Source: Porphyromonadaceae bacterium UBA4277 (GTDB taxonomy: Bacteria > Bacteroidota > Bacteroidia > Bacteroidales > Muribaculaceae). From it: DNA of 64,000 nt. The stretch covers positions 43,688 to 107,687 of the forward strand of contig DGVT01000121.1 of NCBI GenBank assembly GCA_002395965.1. The letters are read 5' to 3'. The position numbers and the translations under genes are program-made. Each line of letters opens with the position of its first letter. Positions within the stretch are counted from its first letter, which is position 1. Below are positions 11,224-19,920 of the stretch, in pieces. Under the pieces are notes generated by a model that saw only the letters and a list, made by a program, of their open reading frames with translations, was not told the origin of the DNA and made no database searches.

Positions 11224-12645
11224 ATGAAGCATACATTGATAGGCCGAGAGCAGGAAGTAAAGCTTTTGCGAGAATATCTGAATACGGACAAGTCAGAGTT
11301 TGTTGTCGTATATGGTAGGCGACGCGTGGGAAAGACATACCTCATTCGTCAAGTTCTTGGAGACCAAGCCTGCTTCTCGATGACAGGTATGGAGAATGCC
11401 GACATGGGCGACCAGCTTTCAAACTTTTATTTTTCTCTGCTCCGAGTTTGGCCATCTGCTACGCACCCTAAGTCATGGATAGAAGCGTTCTATCAACTTC
11501 AGAGTTTTCTTGAAAGTTTGCCTGAAGGGAGGAAAATTGTTTTCATAGACGAACTGCCTTGGATGGATACAACTCGCTCGAAATTCTTGGCTGCTCTTGA
11601 ACGATTTTGGAATGGATGGGCTGACGGACGTAGCGATATTAAGTTGATTGTTTGCGGTTCTGCCACCTCGTGGATGATAGATAATATCATCAATAATAGA
11701 GGGGGACTACATAATCGGAGAACTCACCAAATCTATATCGCTCCATTCACGTTGGAAGAAAGCCGTCGCTATTTCAAGGCCTACGGATTCGGATATCGAG
11801 AGAAGGAAATAGCTGAGTGTTATATGGTGATGGGCGGTGTTGCCTATTATTATTCGCTGATGAATCCTAAGGAGAGCGTCGCCCAAAATATTGACCGACT
11901 GTTTTTCTTAAATAATGGTGAGTTGGTTAACGAGTTCGAAAACTTATATCGTTCCCTTTTTAAAAAGGCTGGCGATCATATTACTATCGTCACTGTGTTG
12001 GCAAAAAAAGGCAAAGGGCTTTCCCGCAAGCAGATTATTGAGCAAAGCAGATTAAACAACAACAAGAAGTTCACCAAGACACTGGAAGAACTTGAGAAGT
12101 GCGGCTTCATCCGTAGTTACATCCCCTTCGGTGAAACCAAGCGTGATATCCTTTTCCAGCTGACAGATGCATTTACGCTGTTCCACTTTCATTACATCAA
12201 AGAAAACAAATATCAGGATGAAACCTTTTGGACGAATTCCCTTAATAGTGGGAAGTATCGCGCCTGGAGCGGTTATGCTTTCGAAATTTTATGCTTGAAT
12301 CATATCCGACAGATTAAACAGGCTCTTGGCATCTCTGGCATTCAGAGCCGGGCTTGTTGTTGGAGCAGTAAAGGTGATGATAGTCATAGGGGGGCACAAA
12401 TTGACTTGATTATCGATCGCGCTGATCAGACTGTCAATATCTGCGAGATGAAATTTTCACGCTCGGATTACGAAATCACAAAATCCGAAGCAGAGGATTT
12501 GGATAACAAATTGGACATATTTCTTAGACAGACCAACACGCGGAAGTCTCTGATGCTGACAATGATTACCAGTTTTGGCATTAAGCCAGGAATTTATAGT
12601 GGACGCGTACAAGCTCAAGTCACGCTTGAAGATTTGTTCAAATAA
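11224..12645 (+). CDS. AAA family ATPase with C-terminal DUF234/PD-(D/E)XK-like domain
   Basis: A 473-residue protein of the archaeal-type ATPase family common in Bacteroidales accessory DNA. The N-terminal ATPase domain has Walker A GRRRVGKTYL near residue 33 and Walker B IVFIDELPWM near 100, then a sensor-like CGSATSWM. A middle winged-helix region (ILKTL..LEKCGFIRSY type) leads to a C-terminal DUF234 domain with QIDLIID followed by ICEMKFS, a spacing that fits the D-ExK core of PD-(D/E)XK nucleases. The gene is visibly AT-richer than its neighbours and sits in the repeat-bounded insert. Function is unproven; roles in mobile element biology or defence have been suggested for relatives. Confidence 0.85.
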   Translation: MKHTLIGREQEVKLLREYLNTDKSEFVVVYGRRRVGKTYLIRQVLGDQACFSMTGMENADMGDQLSNFYFSLLRVWPSATHPKSWIEAFYQLQSFLESLPEGRKIVFIDELPWMDTTRSKFLAALERFWNGWADGRSDIKLIVCGSATSWMIDNIINNRGGLHNRRTHQIYIAPFTLEESRRYFKAYGFGYREKEIAECYMVMGGVAYYYSLMNPKESVAQNIDRLFFLNNGELVNEFENLYRSLFKKAGDHITIVTVLAKKGKGLSRKQIIEQSRLNNNKKFTKTLEELEKCGFIRSYIPFGETKRDILFQLTDAFTLFHFHYIKENKYQDETFWTNSLNSGKYRAWSGYAFEILCLNHIRQIKQALGISGIQSRACCWSSKGDDSHRGAQIDLIIDRADQTVNICEMKFSRSDYEITKSEAEDLDNKLDIFLRQTNTRKSLMLTMITSFGIKPGIYSGRVQAQVTLEDLFK

Positions 12646-12667
12646 CATGTGCTGATAATTAATATAT

Positions 12668-13510
12668 ATGGCGGAAATAAAGAAGTTAAATTCGAAGCGT
12701 AAGAACGATAATTCTCAAGAGGATTTGTCGTTCGATGACTTTCTGACTATGTTACAACAGAAGTTAGACATTGATATTGACAGTTTGATGGAAGATGAGC
12801 CTGAAGAGGCGGACAATGAAGATGACTATTATTCAGAAGAAGACTATTTGTATGGTCTTAAGCTGCCCAAGCACAAATTCATTGGGACTTCCAAGCGAGA
12901 ATATCATATCCGCATTAAGCTGAACGACGCGCCCGTTAGAATTTGGCGTGAACTCGTTGTTCCATCCAATATCACATTGGAGCTACTTGCTTTCGTGCTG
13001 ATTGATGCAATGGGGTGGGCACATGAACACCTATATCAGTTTAGGGGAAAGAACGATGTGATTTATATGAATTCTCATGAGATAAGGGAACATAAGAATT
13101 CATTTTTCGGTTTCCTCTTTCGTGTTCAATATGTGAATACTGAAACAACTTCCTTAGATATGGTTTTACAACCTAAGGGAGGAAGATTTAAGTTTGAATA
13201 CGATATGGGTGATTCTTGGATACACGATGTATGGGTTAAGGGTGCCCGTGATTATGCGAAGGACGAGGAGCCTGTTATCAAACTTTTGAAAGCCGAAGGT
13301 GCATGTCCGCCAGAGGATTGCGGAGGTGTATGGGGTTATGCCGAACTTATAGAGCTTAAGAATAAAAAACGTAAGACAGCCGAAGATAAAGAACGTCTGG
13401 AGTGGTATGACATTTCTAAGGATTATAATCCTAAGGATTGTGATCTGGAGTCATTGCAAGATGATGTTGAGGCTTTGTGGCTTGAGATTAAAGACGAAAT
13501 GGATGAATAA
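12668..13510 (+). CDS. Plasmid pRiA4b ORF-3 family protein
   Basis: A 280-residue protein with an acidic, low-complexity N-terminus (residues 1-75) and the pRiA4b ORF-3-like domain: YHIRIKLNDAPVRIWRELVV, the AMGWAHEHLYQF motif, and FKYDMGDSWIH-like FEYDMGDSWIHDVWV. The C-terminal ACPPEDCGGVWGYAEL and DYNPKDCDLE segments are also family marks. The fold's biochemical role is unknown; homologues are frequent on plasmids and as transposon passenger genes. It follows the ATPase by 22 nt, so the two are probably one transcript. Confidence 0.88.
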   Translation: MAEIKKLNSKRKNDNSQEDLSFDDFLTMLQQKLDIDIDSLMEDEPEEADNEDDYYSEEDYLYGLKLPKHKFIGTSKREYHIRIKLNDAPVRIWRELVVPSNITLELLAFVLIDAMGWAHEHLYQFRGKNDVIYMNSHEIREHKNSFFGFLFRVQYVNTETTSLDMVLQPKGGRFKFEYDMGDSWIHDVWVKGARDYAKDEEPVIKLLKAEGACPPEDCGGVWGYAELIELKNKKRKTAEDKERLEWYDISKDYNPKDCDLESLQDDVEALWLEIKDEMDE

Positions 13511-13642
13511 AAAGAGAAAGTTTGTCTAAATCTTAATCGAATCGCCTCTGATAGTCTCAGAGCGCGCGGTTAATTTGGCTAAAAATAATTAATTACGATG
13601 CAAGTAATTGATAATCAATATAAATCTGTTGGGAATAAAGTT

Positions 13643-13670
13643 TTCGACGAGGAAGAGTATTAGTAGGCTT
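13643..13670 (+). repeat. 28-bp direct repeat, right copy (att-like)
   Basis: Exact copy of 10782-10809, including the DUF2795 stop codon, with no other DUF2795 coding sequence around it. It marks the right edge of the accessory insert. Confidence 0.8.
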
Positions 13671-13699
13671 CCGAAGGCCTAAATTGTAAAGCACGTGGG

Positions 13700-13898
13700 T
13701 GTGTCATAATTCAGAAAAAGCGTTGAAAACGCAGGCGCATCGAAGATGCGACCATTTCTTTAACACCATGCAAGCAACATCGAAGATGTGCGCAGCTTGG
13801 TGAGAGACAGCGACTTAAAAGGTGCTTCGAAGATGCACTATATCAGTGACGTAATCTCAAAATTCAATCAAAGCCTTATGAAATAGAATTATGACACA
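13700..13898 (-). repeat. 200-bp nested-hairpin element, copy 1
   Basis: A 199-bp unit closed by a perfect 13-bp inverted repeat (13700-13712 with 13886-13898) and holding several small hairpins with TTC or TTCG loops: GCGTTttcAACGC, GCATCttcGATGC, ACATCttcGATGT within an ACCAAGC...GCATGGT frame, and GTGC...GCAC (orientation of the minus strand). The core aligns with the element at 21803-22002, but stem sequences differ by paired changes. No open reading frame fits inside. Its right arm forms the last codons of the DUF2442 remnant. Confidence 0.75.
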
Positions 13899-14172
13899 TC
13901 CCCGCGTTTTTTGTCTCAAATGATTCAACGACATCATAGAAACTGGATAAATGTACGTCTTCATCCAGCTTCTCCCAACGTATGTCGTCACCAAATCCTC
14001 CAATCTTGAAATCAAGTCGTTCTGATTCGGAGGCTTTTTTCAATATGGTAAATGCTTCCAGCGGACGACTTAAAGTCTCGCCTGCATCTGTCAACAAATA
14101 AATGCGATTGGCGTCAAACCATTCCGAAAAGGCGGGCCTTCTTCGTCTTGCAGGGCGGGCATCGGTGATGAG
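13876..14172 (-). pseudogene. DUF2442 family gene lacking a start
   Basis: On the minus strand an open stretch of 99 codons encodes EWFDANRIYLLTDAGETLSR, PLEAFTILKKASESERLDFK and FGDDIRWEKLDEDVHLSSFY, which matches the C-terminal three quarters of Bacteroidales DUF2442 proteins (NRIY...SRPLEAFP.L..A...R..F...G..IRW..LDEDIH..SFY). Upstream the frame has an arginine-rich unrelated stretch and then a TAA, with no proper start or N-terminal strand. I infer a 5'-truncated gene. DUF2442 proteins often accompany DUF4160 in small two-gene modules; no partner is visible. Confidence 0.6.
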
Positions 14173-14268
14173 TTATAGACTCGCACGATTGCCACTAATT
14201 ATTGTGGGGCAGTTATAATGTAATTCAAATGTAACGCGCAAATGCCTGCTGCAACAGCTAAATGGGCG

Positions 14269-14276
14269 TAACTTTG
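14269..14276 (+). promoter_or_regulatory. Promoter -7 element of the Na/Pi cotransporter gene
   Basis: TAACTTTG matches TAnnTTTG; it lies 31 nt before the ATG. No convincing -33 was seen. Confidence 0.55.
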
Positions 14277-14307
14277 CACTCAATAAGATTTACATCCAAA
14301 CATAATT

Positions 14308-15990
14308 ATGGAACAAAACTACTGGATTATAGGGCTGAAGGTGCTGGGCGCGCTTGGGCTGCTCATATATGGAATGCGCATGATGAGTGAAGCATTGCAG
14401 AAGATGGCCGGCTCGCACTTGAGGCACATATTGTCACGAATGACTACCAACCGGCTGCTGGGCATGCTCACCGGCACGTTTGTAACCTGTGCCGTGCAGT
14501 CGTCGTCGGCAACGACGGTGATGACCGTGTCGTTTGTCTCGGCCGGGTTGTTGACGCTCTCGCAAGCCATATCGGTGATTATGGGTGCCAATATCGGCAC
14601 CACGCTCACGGCGTGGATCATGTCGCTGGGATATTCGGTCGATTTGACCAACGTCGTGTTCCCGGCTTTCCTCGTTGGTATAATACTTATATATAAACGT
14701 CGCTTCCGTTACATGGGCGACTTGCTGTTTGGCATTGCATTCTTGTTCCTGTCGCTGGTGATGCTCAGCAGTGCCGGTCACGACCTTGACCTGGCCCATA
14801 ACGAGGCGGTGGTGCGGTTCTTTGCTTCGTTCGACACGGGCAGTTATCTCACCATTCTGGCTTTTCTTGCCATAGGCACTATAATCACTTGCCTTGTGCA
14901 GTCGTCGGCTGCCGTTATGGCAATTACGATTTTGCTTTGTTCCACAGGTGTGTTGCCCGTCTATTTAGGCATCGCCCTTGTTATGGGTGAGAATATAGGC
15001 ACCACAGCCACCGCCAACCTTGCAGCTCTGGGTGCCGGCCTCCAGGCACGGCGGGCTGCGCTGGCTCACCTGCTGTTCAATGTGTTCGGAGTGATGTGGG
15101 TGCTCGTGGTGTTCTACCCGTTTGTCAACCTTGTGTGTAGCTTGGTGGGCTATGACCCGGCATTGAGTGGCCAGGCCGAGCGTCTGCCCGTTGTGCTGGC
15201 AATGTTTCACACATGCTTCAACGTGTCTAACACTGCCCTGCTGATATGGTTCGTGCCGCAAATGGAGCGGGTGGTGAAGTGGCTGCTGCCCGGCAGCGAG
15301 ACTGAGGAGGAAACTGAGTTCCGGTTGCAGTACATACAGACGAACCTTGTCCAGACGCCTGAAATTGCCGTCCTCCAGGCTCAGAAGGAGACCTCGCGGT
15401 TTGCCGATAATGTGCGCATGATGTTTGGCATGGTCATGACGCTATTTGAAGAAAAAGATGGCGGGCAGTTTGAAGAGTGTTATCGCAAAATCGAGCACGA
15501 AGAGGACCTTTCCGACCGCATGGAGATGGAGATTGCCCGCTACCTTGAGCAGGTGAGCGACGACCACTTGAGCGATGATACGAAACAGAAGATACGTCAG
15601 ATGATGCGTGAGGTGGGCGAGCTGGAGTCGATAGCCGATGCCTGCTACAACCTGTCGCGCACGCTCAACCGTCGCATGCAGAGTGGCAAGACGTTTACCA
15701 TAGTGCAGACAAACGACATCCTGGAGATGATGGGCTTGTGCGACCAAGCCCTGGAACAAATGTGCCTTGTGCTGCACGAGCAACTCGAGGAGCACAACAT
15801 TAATGAGACTTATCGCATCGAGAACAAGATAGATGCCATGTGTGAGCGCCTGAAGGAAGACAACCTTGAGGCCGTTAACGAACACCGCTACGACTACTCG
15901 TTAGGCACGATGTTCAGCGACATGGTGAGCGAAATGGAGCACTTAGGCGACTATGTTGTTAACGTGGCACAGGCCAGATTTGGACAATAA
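14308..15990 (+). CDS. Na+/phosphate cotransporter with C-terminal PhoU domain
   Basis: A 560-residue inner-membrane protein of the NptA/PNaS family that imports phosphate with sodium. The N-terminal half has about eight to nine membrane segments with the two inverted QSSSATTVM (near residue 62) and QSSAAVMAI (near 196) motifs that form the transport core; GANIGTT and GENIGTT follow each. The C-terminal part (about 345-560) is a soluble helical PhoU-like domain. It precedes a response regulator and kinase in the same direction, which suggests, but does not prove, a link to phosphate or envelope signalling. Confidence 0.94.
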   Translation: MEQNYWIIGLKVLGALGLLIYGMRMMSEALQKMAGSHLRHILSRMTTNRLLGMLTGTFVTCAVQSSSATTVMTVSFVSAGLLTLSQAISVIMGANIGTTLTAWIMSLGYSVDLTNVVFPAFLVGIILIYKRRFRYMGDLLFGIAFLFLSLVMLSSAGHDLDLAHNEAVVRFFASFDTGSYLTILAFLAIGTIITCLVQSSAAVMAITILLCSTGVLPVYLGIALVMGENIGTTATANLAALGAGLQARRAALAHLLFNVFGVMWVLVVFYPFVNLVCSLVGYDPALSGQAERLPVVLAMFHTCFNVSNTALLIWFVPQMERVVKWLLPGSETEEETEFRLQYIQTNLVQTPEIAVLQAQKETSRFADNVRMMFGMVMTLFEEKDGGQFEECYRKIEHEEDLSDRMEMEIARYLEQVSDDHLSDDTKQKIRQMMREVGELESIADACYNLSRTLNRRMQSGKTFTIVQTNDILEMMGLCDQALEQMCLVLHEQLEEHNINETYRIENKIDAMCERLKEDNLEAVNEHRYDYSLGTMFSDMVSEMEHLGDYVVNVAQARFGQ

Positions 15991-15994
15991 TATG

Positions 15995-16002
15995 TAACTT
16001 TG
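15995..16002 (+). promoter_or_regulatory. Promoter -7 element just upstream of the response regulator
   Basis: TAACTTTG ends only 8 nt before the response-regulator ATG at 16011. If used, transcription would begin at or next to the start codon, giving a leaderless mRNA. Confidence 0.5.
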
Positions 16003-16010
16003 CACCCGAT

Positions 16011-16691
16011 ATGGAAAAACAACGTATATTAGTAATCGACGATGAGCCGGATTTGTGCGACATCCTGCTTTACAACCTGCGTGAGGGCGGCTACAGGGCC
16101 GACTGTGCCTACTCGGCCGAGGAAGCCCTCGGACTGCCCATCGCCCACTACGACCTGCTGCTGCTCGATGTGATGTTGCCGGCCATGTCGGGCTTTGAAT
16201 TAGCGGCAAAGTTAAAGACCGATTCATCCACATCGCACATCCCTATCATCTTTCTCACAGCCAAGGATGCCGAGGCCGACACGCTGCAAGGCTTCGACAT
16301 CGGTGCCGACGACTATGTTACCAAGCCGTTCTCGGTGCGGGAGTTGATGGCCCGGGTGAAGGCTGTGCTCGGCAGGGTGGCTGCCTCGAGCCCCGCCAGT
16401 GTGGCAGTGCAGGCCTATGAAGGCCTGGTGTTAGACCTGAAGAAAAAGACCGCCACAGTCGATGGCCTGGATGTGGCTCTGACCAAAACCGAGTTTGAAC
16501 TGCTGAAGTTGTTGCTCAGTTGTCGTGGACAAGTGCTTGCGCGCAGTCAGATGCTGGAGCAGGTGTGGCCCGAGAATGTGGTTGTTACCGAGCGCACTGT
16601 GGATGTGAACATAGCACGGTTGCGCAAGAAGATCGGTGACTACTCGAGGTGCATTGTCGCCCGGCAGGGCTATGGCTATATGTTTGAATGA
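16011..16691 (+). CDS. OmpR/PhoB-type response regulator
   Basis: A 226-residue DNA-binding response regulator. The receiver domain (1-120) has the acidic pocket IDDEPD, the phosphoacceptor Asp at residue 53 (LLLLDVMLP) and the conserved Lys in DDYVTKPFS. The C-terminal winged helix (about 130-226) contains LTKTEFELLKLL and the recognition-helix region VDVNIARLRKKIGDY. It overlaps the downstream histidine kinase as ATGA, so they are translationally coupled. Nearest known Bacteroidales parallels are RprY-type regulators; the target genes cannot be told from sequence. Confidence 0.93.
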   Translation: MEKQRILVIDDEPDLCDILLYNLREGGYRADCAYSAEEALGLPIAHYDLLLLDVMLPAMSGFELAAKLKTDSSTSHIPIIFLTAKDAEADTLQGFDIGADDYVTKPFSVRELMARVKAVLGRVAASSPASVAVQAYEGLVLDLKKKTATVDGLDVALTKTEFELLKLLLSCRGQVLARSQMLEQVWPENVVVTERTVDVNIARLRKKIGDYSRCIVARQGYGYMFE

Positions 16692-17614
16692 TGAAGAAGC
16701 TGAGTGAAGGACGCAAGATGTGGCTCAGTGTGATGGTCATATTCACCATCTATGCTGCGACGTTCATCTTGTTTGACGACTACGACCGCAAGATGCTCGA
16801 GCCATTCAATGAAGTGAGCGACTGGCACTTGATGCTGTTCTCGCTTGTGGTGCTGGTGGGCTTGGGCTTCTTGCTGCTGCATTACTCGCGGCGCATGGAC
16901 GAACGCATCAATCGCGAGCGTGCCGAAAAAGAAAACCAGATGCGTCGTGAACTCACGCAAAACATTGCCCACGAGCTCAAGACCCCGGTGGCGAGCATAC
17001 TCGGCTATTCCGAGACCATCCTCAACTCTCCCGAAATGGACGATGCCACAGTGCGCCGGTTTATCTCTCGCACGCATGACCAGGCCCGGCGGCTCACGTC
17101 GCTGCTGCAAGACATCTCCACGCTTAACCGTATGGACTATGCGCGCGACGTGCTGGCCATGGAGCGCATCGATGTTTCGCAGCTCTTTGCCGAGATTGTG
17201 CACGAAACATCGCTCACCTTCGCGCAACGTGAAATGACGCTTAACAACTGCCTGCCTCAAAATGTGATAGTGCGAGGTAACATGTCGCTCATCTACAGTG
17301 TGCTGCGCAATCTTGTGGATAATTCGCTCAACTATGCCGGCCGCGGTGCCGTGGTCGAGGTCTCGGCAACAGAGACATCTACTCACTGGATGTTTACCTT
17401 TGCCGATAATGGCGTGGGAATTCCCGAAAAAGATATGCCCCGCATCTTTGAGCGTTTTTACCGCGTGGACAAGGGACGGAGCCGCTCATTAGGCGGCACG
17501 GGCCTCGGGCTGGCCATTGTCAAGAACGCTGTCCAGCTTCATGGCGGCACAATCACGGTGAGTCGTCCCGAAAGCGGCGGGCTGGAGTTCCGCTTCTCGC
17601 TGAAGAAGCAGTGA
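16688..17614 (+). CDS. Sensor histidine kinase, partner of the upstream regulator
   Basis: A 308-residue membrane kinase with two transmembrane segments (about 11-29 and 48-66) and only a short periplasmic loop, so it may sense the membrane or a protein partner and not a large ligand. HisKA carries His95 in QNIAHELKTPVASILGYSE; the HATPase domain has N-box LRNLVDNSLNYA, G1 ADNGVGIPE, and G2 GGTGLGLAIVKN. There is no HAMP or PAS domain. Coupled by ATGA overlap to the response regulator. Confidence 0.93.
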   Translation: MMKKLSEGRKMWLSVMVIFTIYAATFILFDDYDRKMLEPFNEVSDWHLMLFSLVVLVGLGFLLLHYSRRMDERINRERAEKENQMRRELTQNIAHELKTPVASILGYSETILNSPEMDDATVRRFISRTHDQARRLTSLLQDISTLNRMDYARDVLAMERIDVSQLFAEIVHETSLTFAQREMTLNNCLPQNVIVRGNMSLIYSVLRNLVDNSLNYAGRGAVVEVSATETSTHWMFTFADNGVGIPEKDMPRIFERFYRVDKGRSRSLGGTGLGLAIVKNAVQLHGGTITVSRPESGGLEFRFSLKKQ

Positions 17615-17751
17615 TGTGAATATAGGTGTGTCCGACACTCTAACTATTGTAGGGTGTTGGCTAAAAAATGCTAAATATATGTAATCAAATTGGCATTTTT
17701 GAGTAATTGTTTATATCTTCGCATTCAAAACTGACTTTTTCACGATAATTC

Positions 17752-18432
17752 ATGAAACCGATAACCAGCATACTGCTTGTGCTGTCGCTGATTTGCTACG
17801 TGTTTCTGCCTTTCTACGTCATCTCGTTTCAGGGCACGATAACCGGCTTCAGTTTCACCGCCGGCACAATCACTCAATATCCCAGCGTGCGCCACATTGC
17901 GTTTGCGCTGCTGCCATTTATCTCATGTTTTCTGGCGATAGGCTTTAATACACTCAAAAACCGGTGGTGGAGCCTGCTGTCGGCATTCTTCGTTTTGGGA
18001 ATGCTGTGGTTCTTCTCTCACACCTATAACTTCCATGAGATAGCACTTCAACATCAGCCCGATGTAATGCCCAACGAAGACATTGGCGAGGGCTTCACGA
18101 TTGTGGGGTTAGGCATTGGTTACAAGTCGAGTTGCTTATTGGCAATTTTAGCGCTTTGCTCGGCATTGCTGTCGGTGTTGCCGTTCTCGTTTAACCGGAC
18201 TATAGAGAAGGCTGTGGATGATACTATCGACCGCAGCTTGGAAGACGTGCGAGCCATAGGCACACGCGTGTCGAAGGATGTGAAAGACTGGCAAACCAAG
18301 CGTCACAAGCCTCGAAGCGGCACCACTACCGCGACTACAACTCAACCCGATGTTGAAGCCGGCACCGGCGTTGACCGGCCTGAACCCCCTGAGATTGACA
18401 AGGAGGACCCGTCGCGCTTCATGCCCAAGTAA
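17752..18432 (+). CDS. Unknown four-helix membrane protein
   Basis: I do not recognise this 226-residue protein. It has an N-terminal membrane segment (1-27), two more between about 48 and 88, and a fourth near 122-148, followed by a soluble tail with a charged amphipathic helix (DDTIDRSLEDVRAIGTRVSK) and a Thr/Pro/Glu-rich C-terminus. It lies alone between the histidine kinase and the amylase gene, in the same direction. It could be a structural envelope protein; nothing in the sequence suggests an enzyme. Confidence 0.7.
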   Translation: MKPITSILLVLSLICYVFLPFYVISFQGTITGFSFTAGTITQYPSVRHIAFALLPFISCFLAIGFNTLKNRWWSLLSAFFVLGMLWFFSHTYNFHEIALQHQPDVMPNEDIGEGFTIVGLGIGYKSSCLLAILALCSALLSVLPFSFNRTIEKAVDDTIDRSLEDVRAIGTRVSKDVKDWQTKRHKPRSGTTTATTTQPDVEAGTGVDRPEPPEIDKEDPSRFMPK

Positions 18433-18493
18433 ATTCGCGCAGCGGCAGGCCGGTGAGCACCAGCCTGCGGCTGTGATTGCATAACTCCAAGAT

Positions 18494-19894
18494 ATGAAAC
18501 AATTTATTAAGCTGCTGACGGCCGTTGCCGTCGTCATGACTATGCACCTGCCTAACGAGGTGGCTGCCGGAAATAACGAGATCATACTTCACGCATGGTC
18601 GTGGTCGTTCAACACCATTCGCGAGCATCTGCCCGAAATCAAGGATGCCGGCTACACGATAGTGCAGACGTCGCCCATCAACGAGTGCTATGTGGGTGAT
18701 AATGGCGGGCGTCAGCTCTTCGGCAACGGAAAGTGGTACTATCATTACCAGCCCACCGACTGGACAATAGGCAACTACCAGCTGGGCACCCGCGACGAGT
18801 TCAAGGCAATGTGTGCCGAGGCTTCGCGCTTGGGACTGCGGGTGATAGTGGATGTGTTGCCCAATCACACCGTTATCGACCGTCGCTATATCAACGAGCG
18901 GCTCGACAGCGCAGTGGGAGGCCGTGAGAACCTGTTTCATGCCAACGGGCTGTGGCCCATCAAGGACTACAGCGACCGTTATCAGTGCACTACCGGCGAA
19001 ATGGGTACACTGCCCGACGTGAATACCGAAAATCCTGATTTCCAATACTACTATATGCAGTATGTGAACGACGTGCTGGCCTGCGGTGCCGGCGGGTTCC
19101 GCTACGACACTGCCAAGCACATCGGTCTGCCCGGTGAGATGTGCGACCCCAAGTCGCCGCAGAACGACTTCTGGGATGTGGCCATGGGGCGCAAACCGGT
19201 GAAAGGCCTCTGGCTTGCCGTGCCGCGCGACCAGCTCTTCATCTATGGCGAGGTGCTGCAAGACAAGAATGTGCCTGAGCAGGGCTATGCCGAGTATATG
19301 GATCTCACGGCGAGCAACTATGGCTGGGTGCTGCGCAATGTTCTCAACAAGCACAACGCCAAGGCCGACGACTTGCTCTCGTGGCACCACAGTGTGCATC
19401 CGTCGCATTTGGTCACATGGGTAGAGTCGCACGACACCTATTGCAACGATCATGCTTCGGCAGGCATGAGCGACGAGCTGGTGCGCTTGGGATGGGTCTT
19501 CCTCACGGCGCGGCAATATGGCACGCCGCTGTTTTACTCGCGCCCTCACGGCAGCACACGCGACAATTACTGGGGAGATAACGAGATCGGCAAGGTGGGT
19601 AATGATGAGTTTAAGCACCCGTTGGTGCGTGCGGTCAACGAATTCCGCCATGCCAACTGTGGCCAGCCCGAGAACATCGTCTATAGTGCCGATGGCAAGC
19701 AAATCGTCGTGGAACGCGGCAGCAAGGCGGCCGTAGTCATTAACCTTGATGAAAATGCAGCCCAAGTGTCGATACCGGTAACCATAGCCGACGGCAAATA
19801 CCGCGATGCCGTCACCCATCGTCGTGTGCAGGTCAGGAAAGGCATCCTCAAAGCCTCGCTTGAGCCCCTGACTGCCTATGTGCTTTCGAAGTAA
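18494..19894 (+). CDS. Secreted GH13 alpha-amylase family glycoside hydrolase
   Basis: A 466-residue alpha-amylase-type enzyme with an N-terminal signal peptide (1-25) for export. The four GH13 regions are visible: DVLPNHT (I), GFRYDTAKH with the nucleophile Asp (II), FIYGEVLQ with the acid/base Glu (III) and WVESHDTY (IV). A C-terminal beta domain (about 400-466) ends the protein. It should hydrolyse alpha-1,4 glucans in the periplasm or outside. There is no SusCD pair next to it and no lipobox, so it is not part of a standard starch utilisation locus here. Confidence 0.92.
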   Translation: MKQFIKLLTAVAVVMTMHLPNEVAAGNNEIILHAWSWSFNTIREHLPEIKDAGYTIVQTSPINECYVGDNGGRQLFGNGKWYYHYQPTDWTIGNYQLGTRDEFKAMCAEASRLGLRVIVDVLPNHTVIDRRYINERLDSAVGGRENLFHANGLWPIKDYSDRYQCTTGEMGTLPDVNTENPDFQYYYMQYVNDVLACGAGGFRYDTAKHIGLPGEMCDPKSPQNDFWDVAMGRKPVKGLWLAVPRDQLFIYGEVLQDKNVPEQGYAEYMDLTASNYGWVLRNVLNKHNAKADDLLSWHHSVHPSHLVTWVESHDTYCNDHASAGMSDELVRLGWVFLTARQYGTPLFYSRPHGSTRDNYWGDNEIGKVGNDEFKHPLVRAVNEFRHANCGQPENIVYSADGKQIVVERGSKAAVVINLDENAAQVSIPVTIADGKYRDAVTHRRVQVRKGILKASLEPLTAYVLSK

Positions 19895-19920
19895 TGTGGC
19901 CTGCTTTCAAGCCGACGTTT

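Noticed and set aside
13700..13898. Interpretation of the hairpin element as integron attC or retron RNA
   Set aside because: No GTT core site, no integrase or reverse transcriptase nearby, and the copies are single and dispersed.
18419..19819. 466-codon minus-strand frame
   Set aside because: Exact antisense of the GH13 gene, which has all four catalytic motifs.
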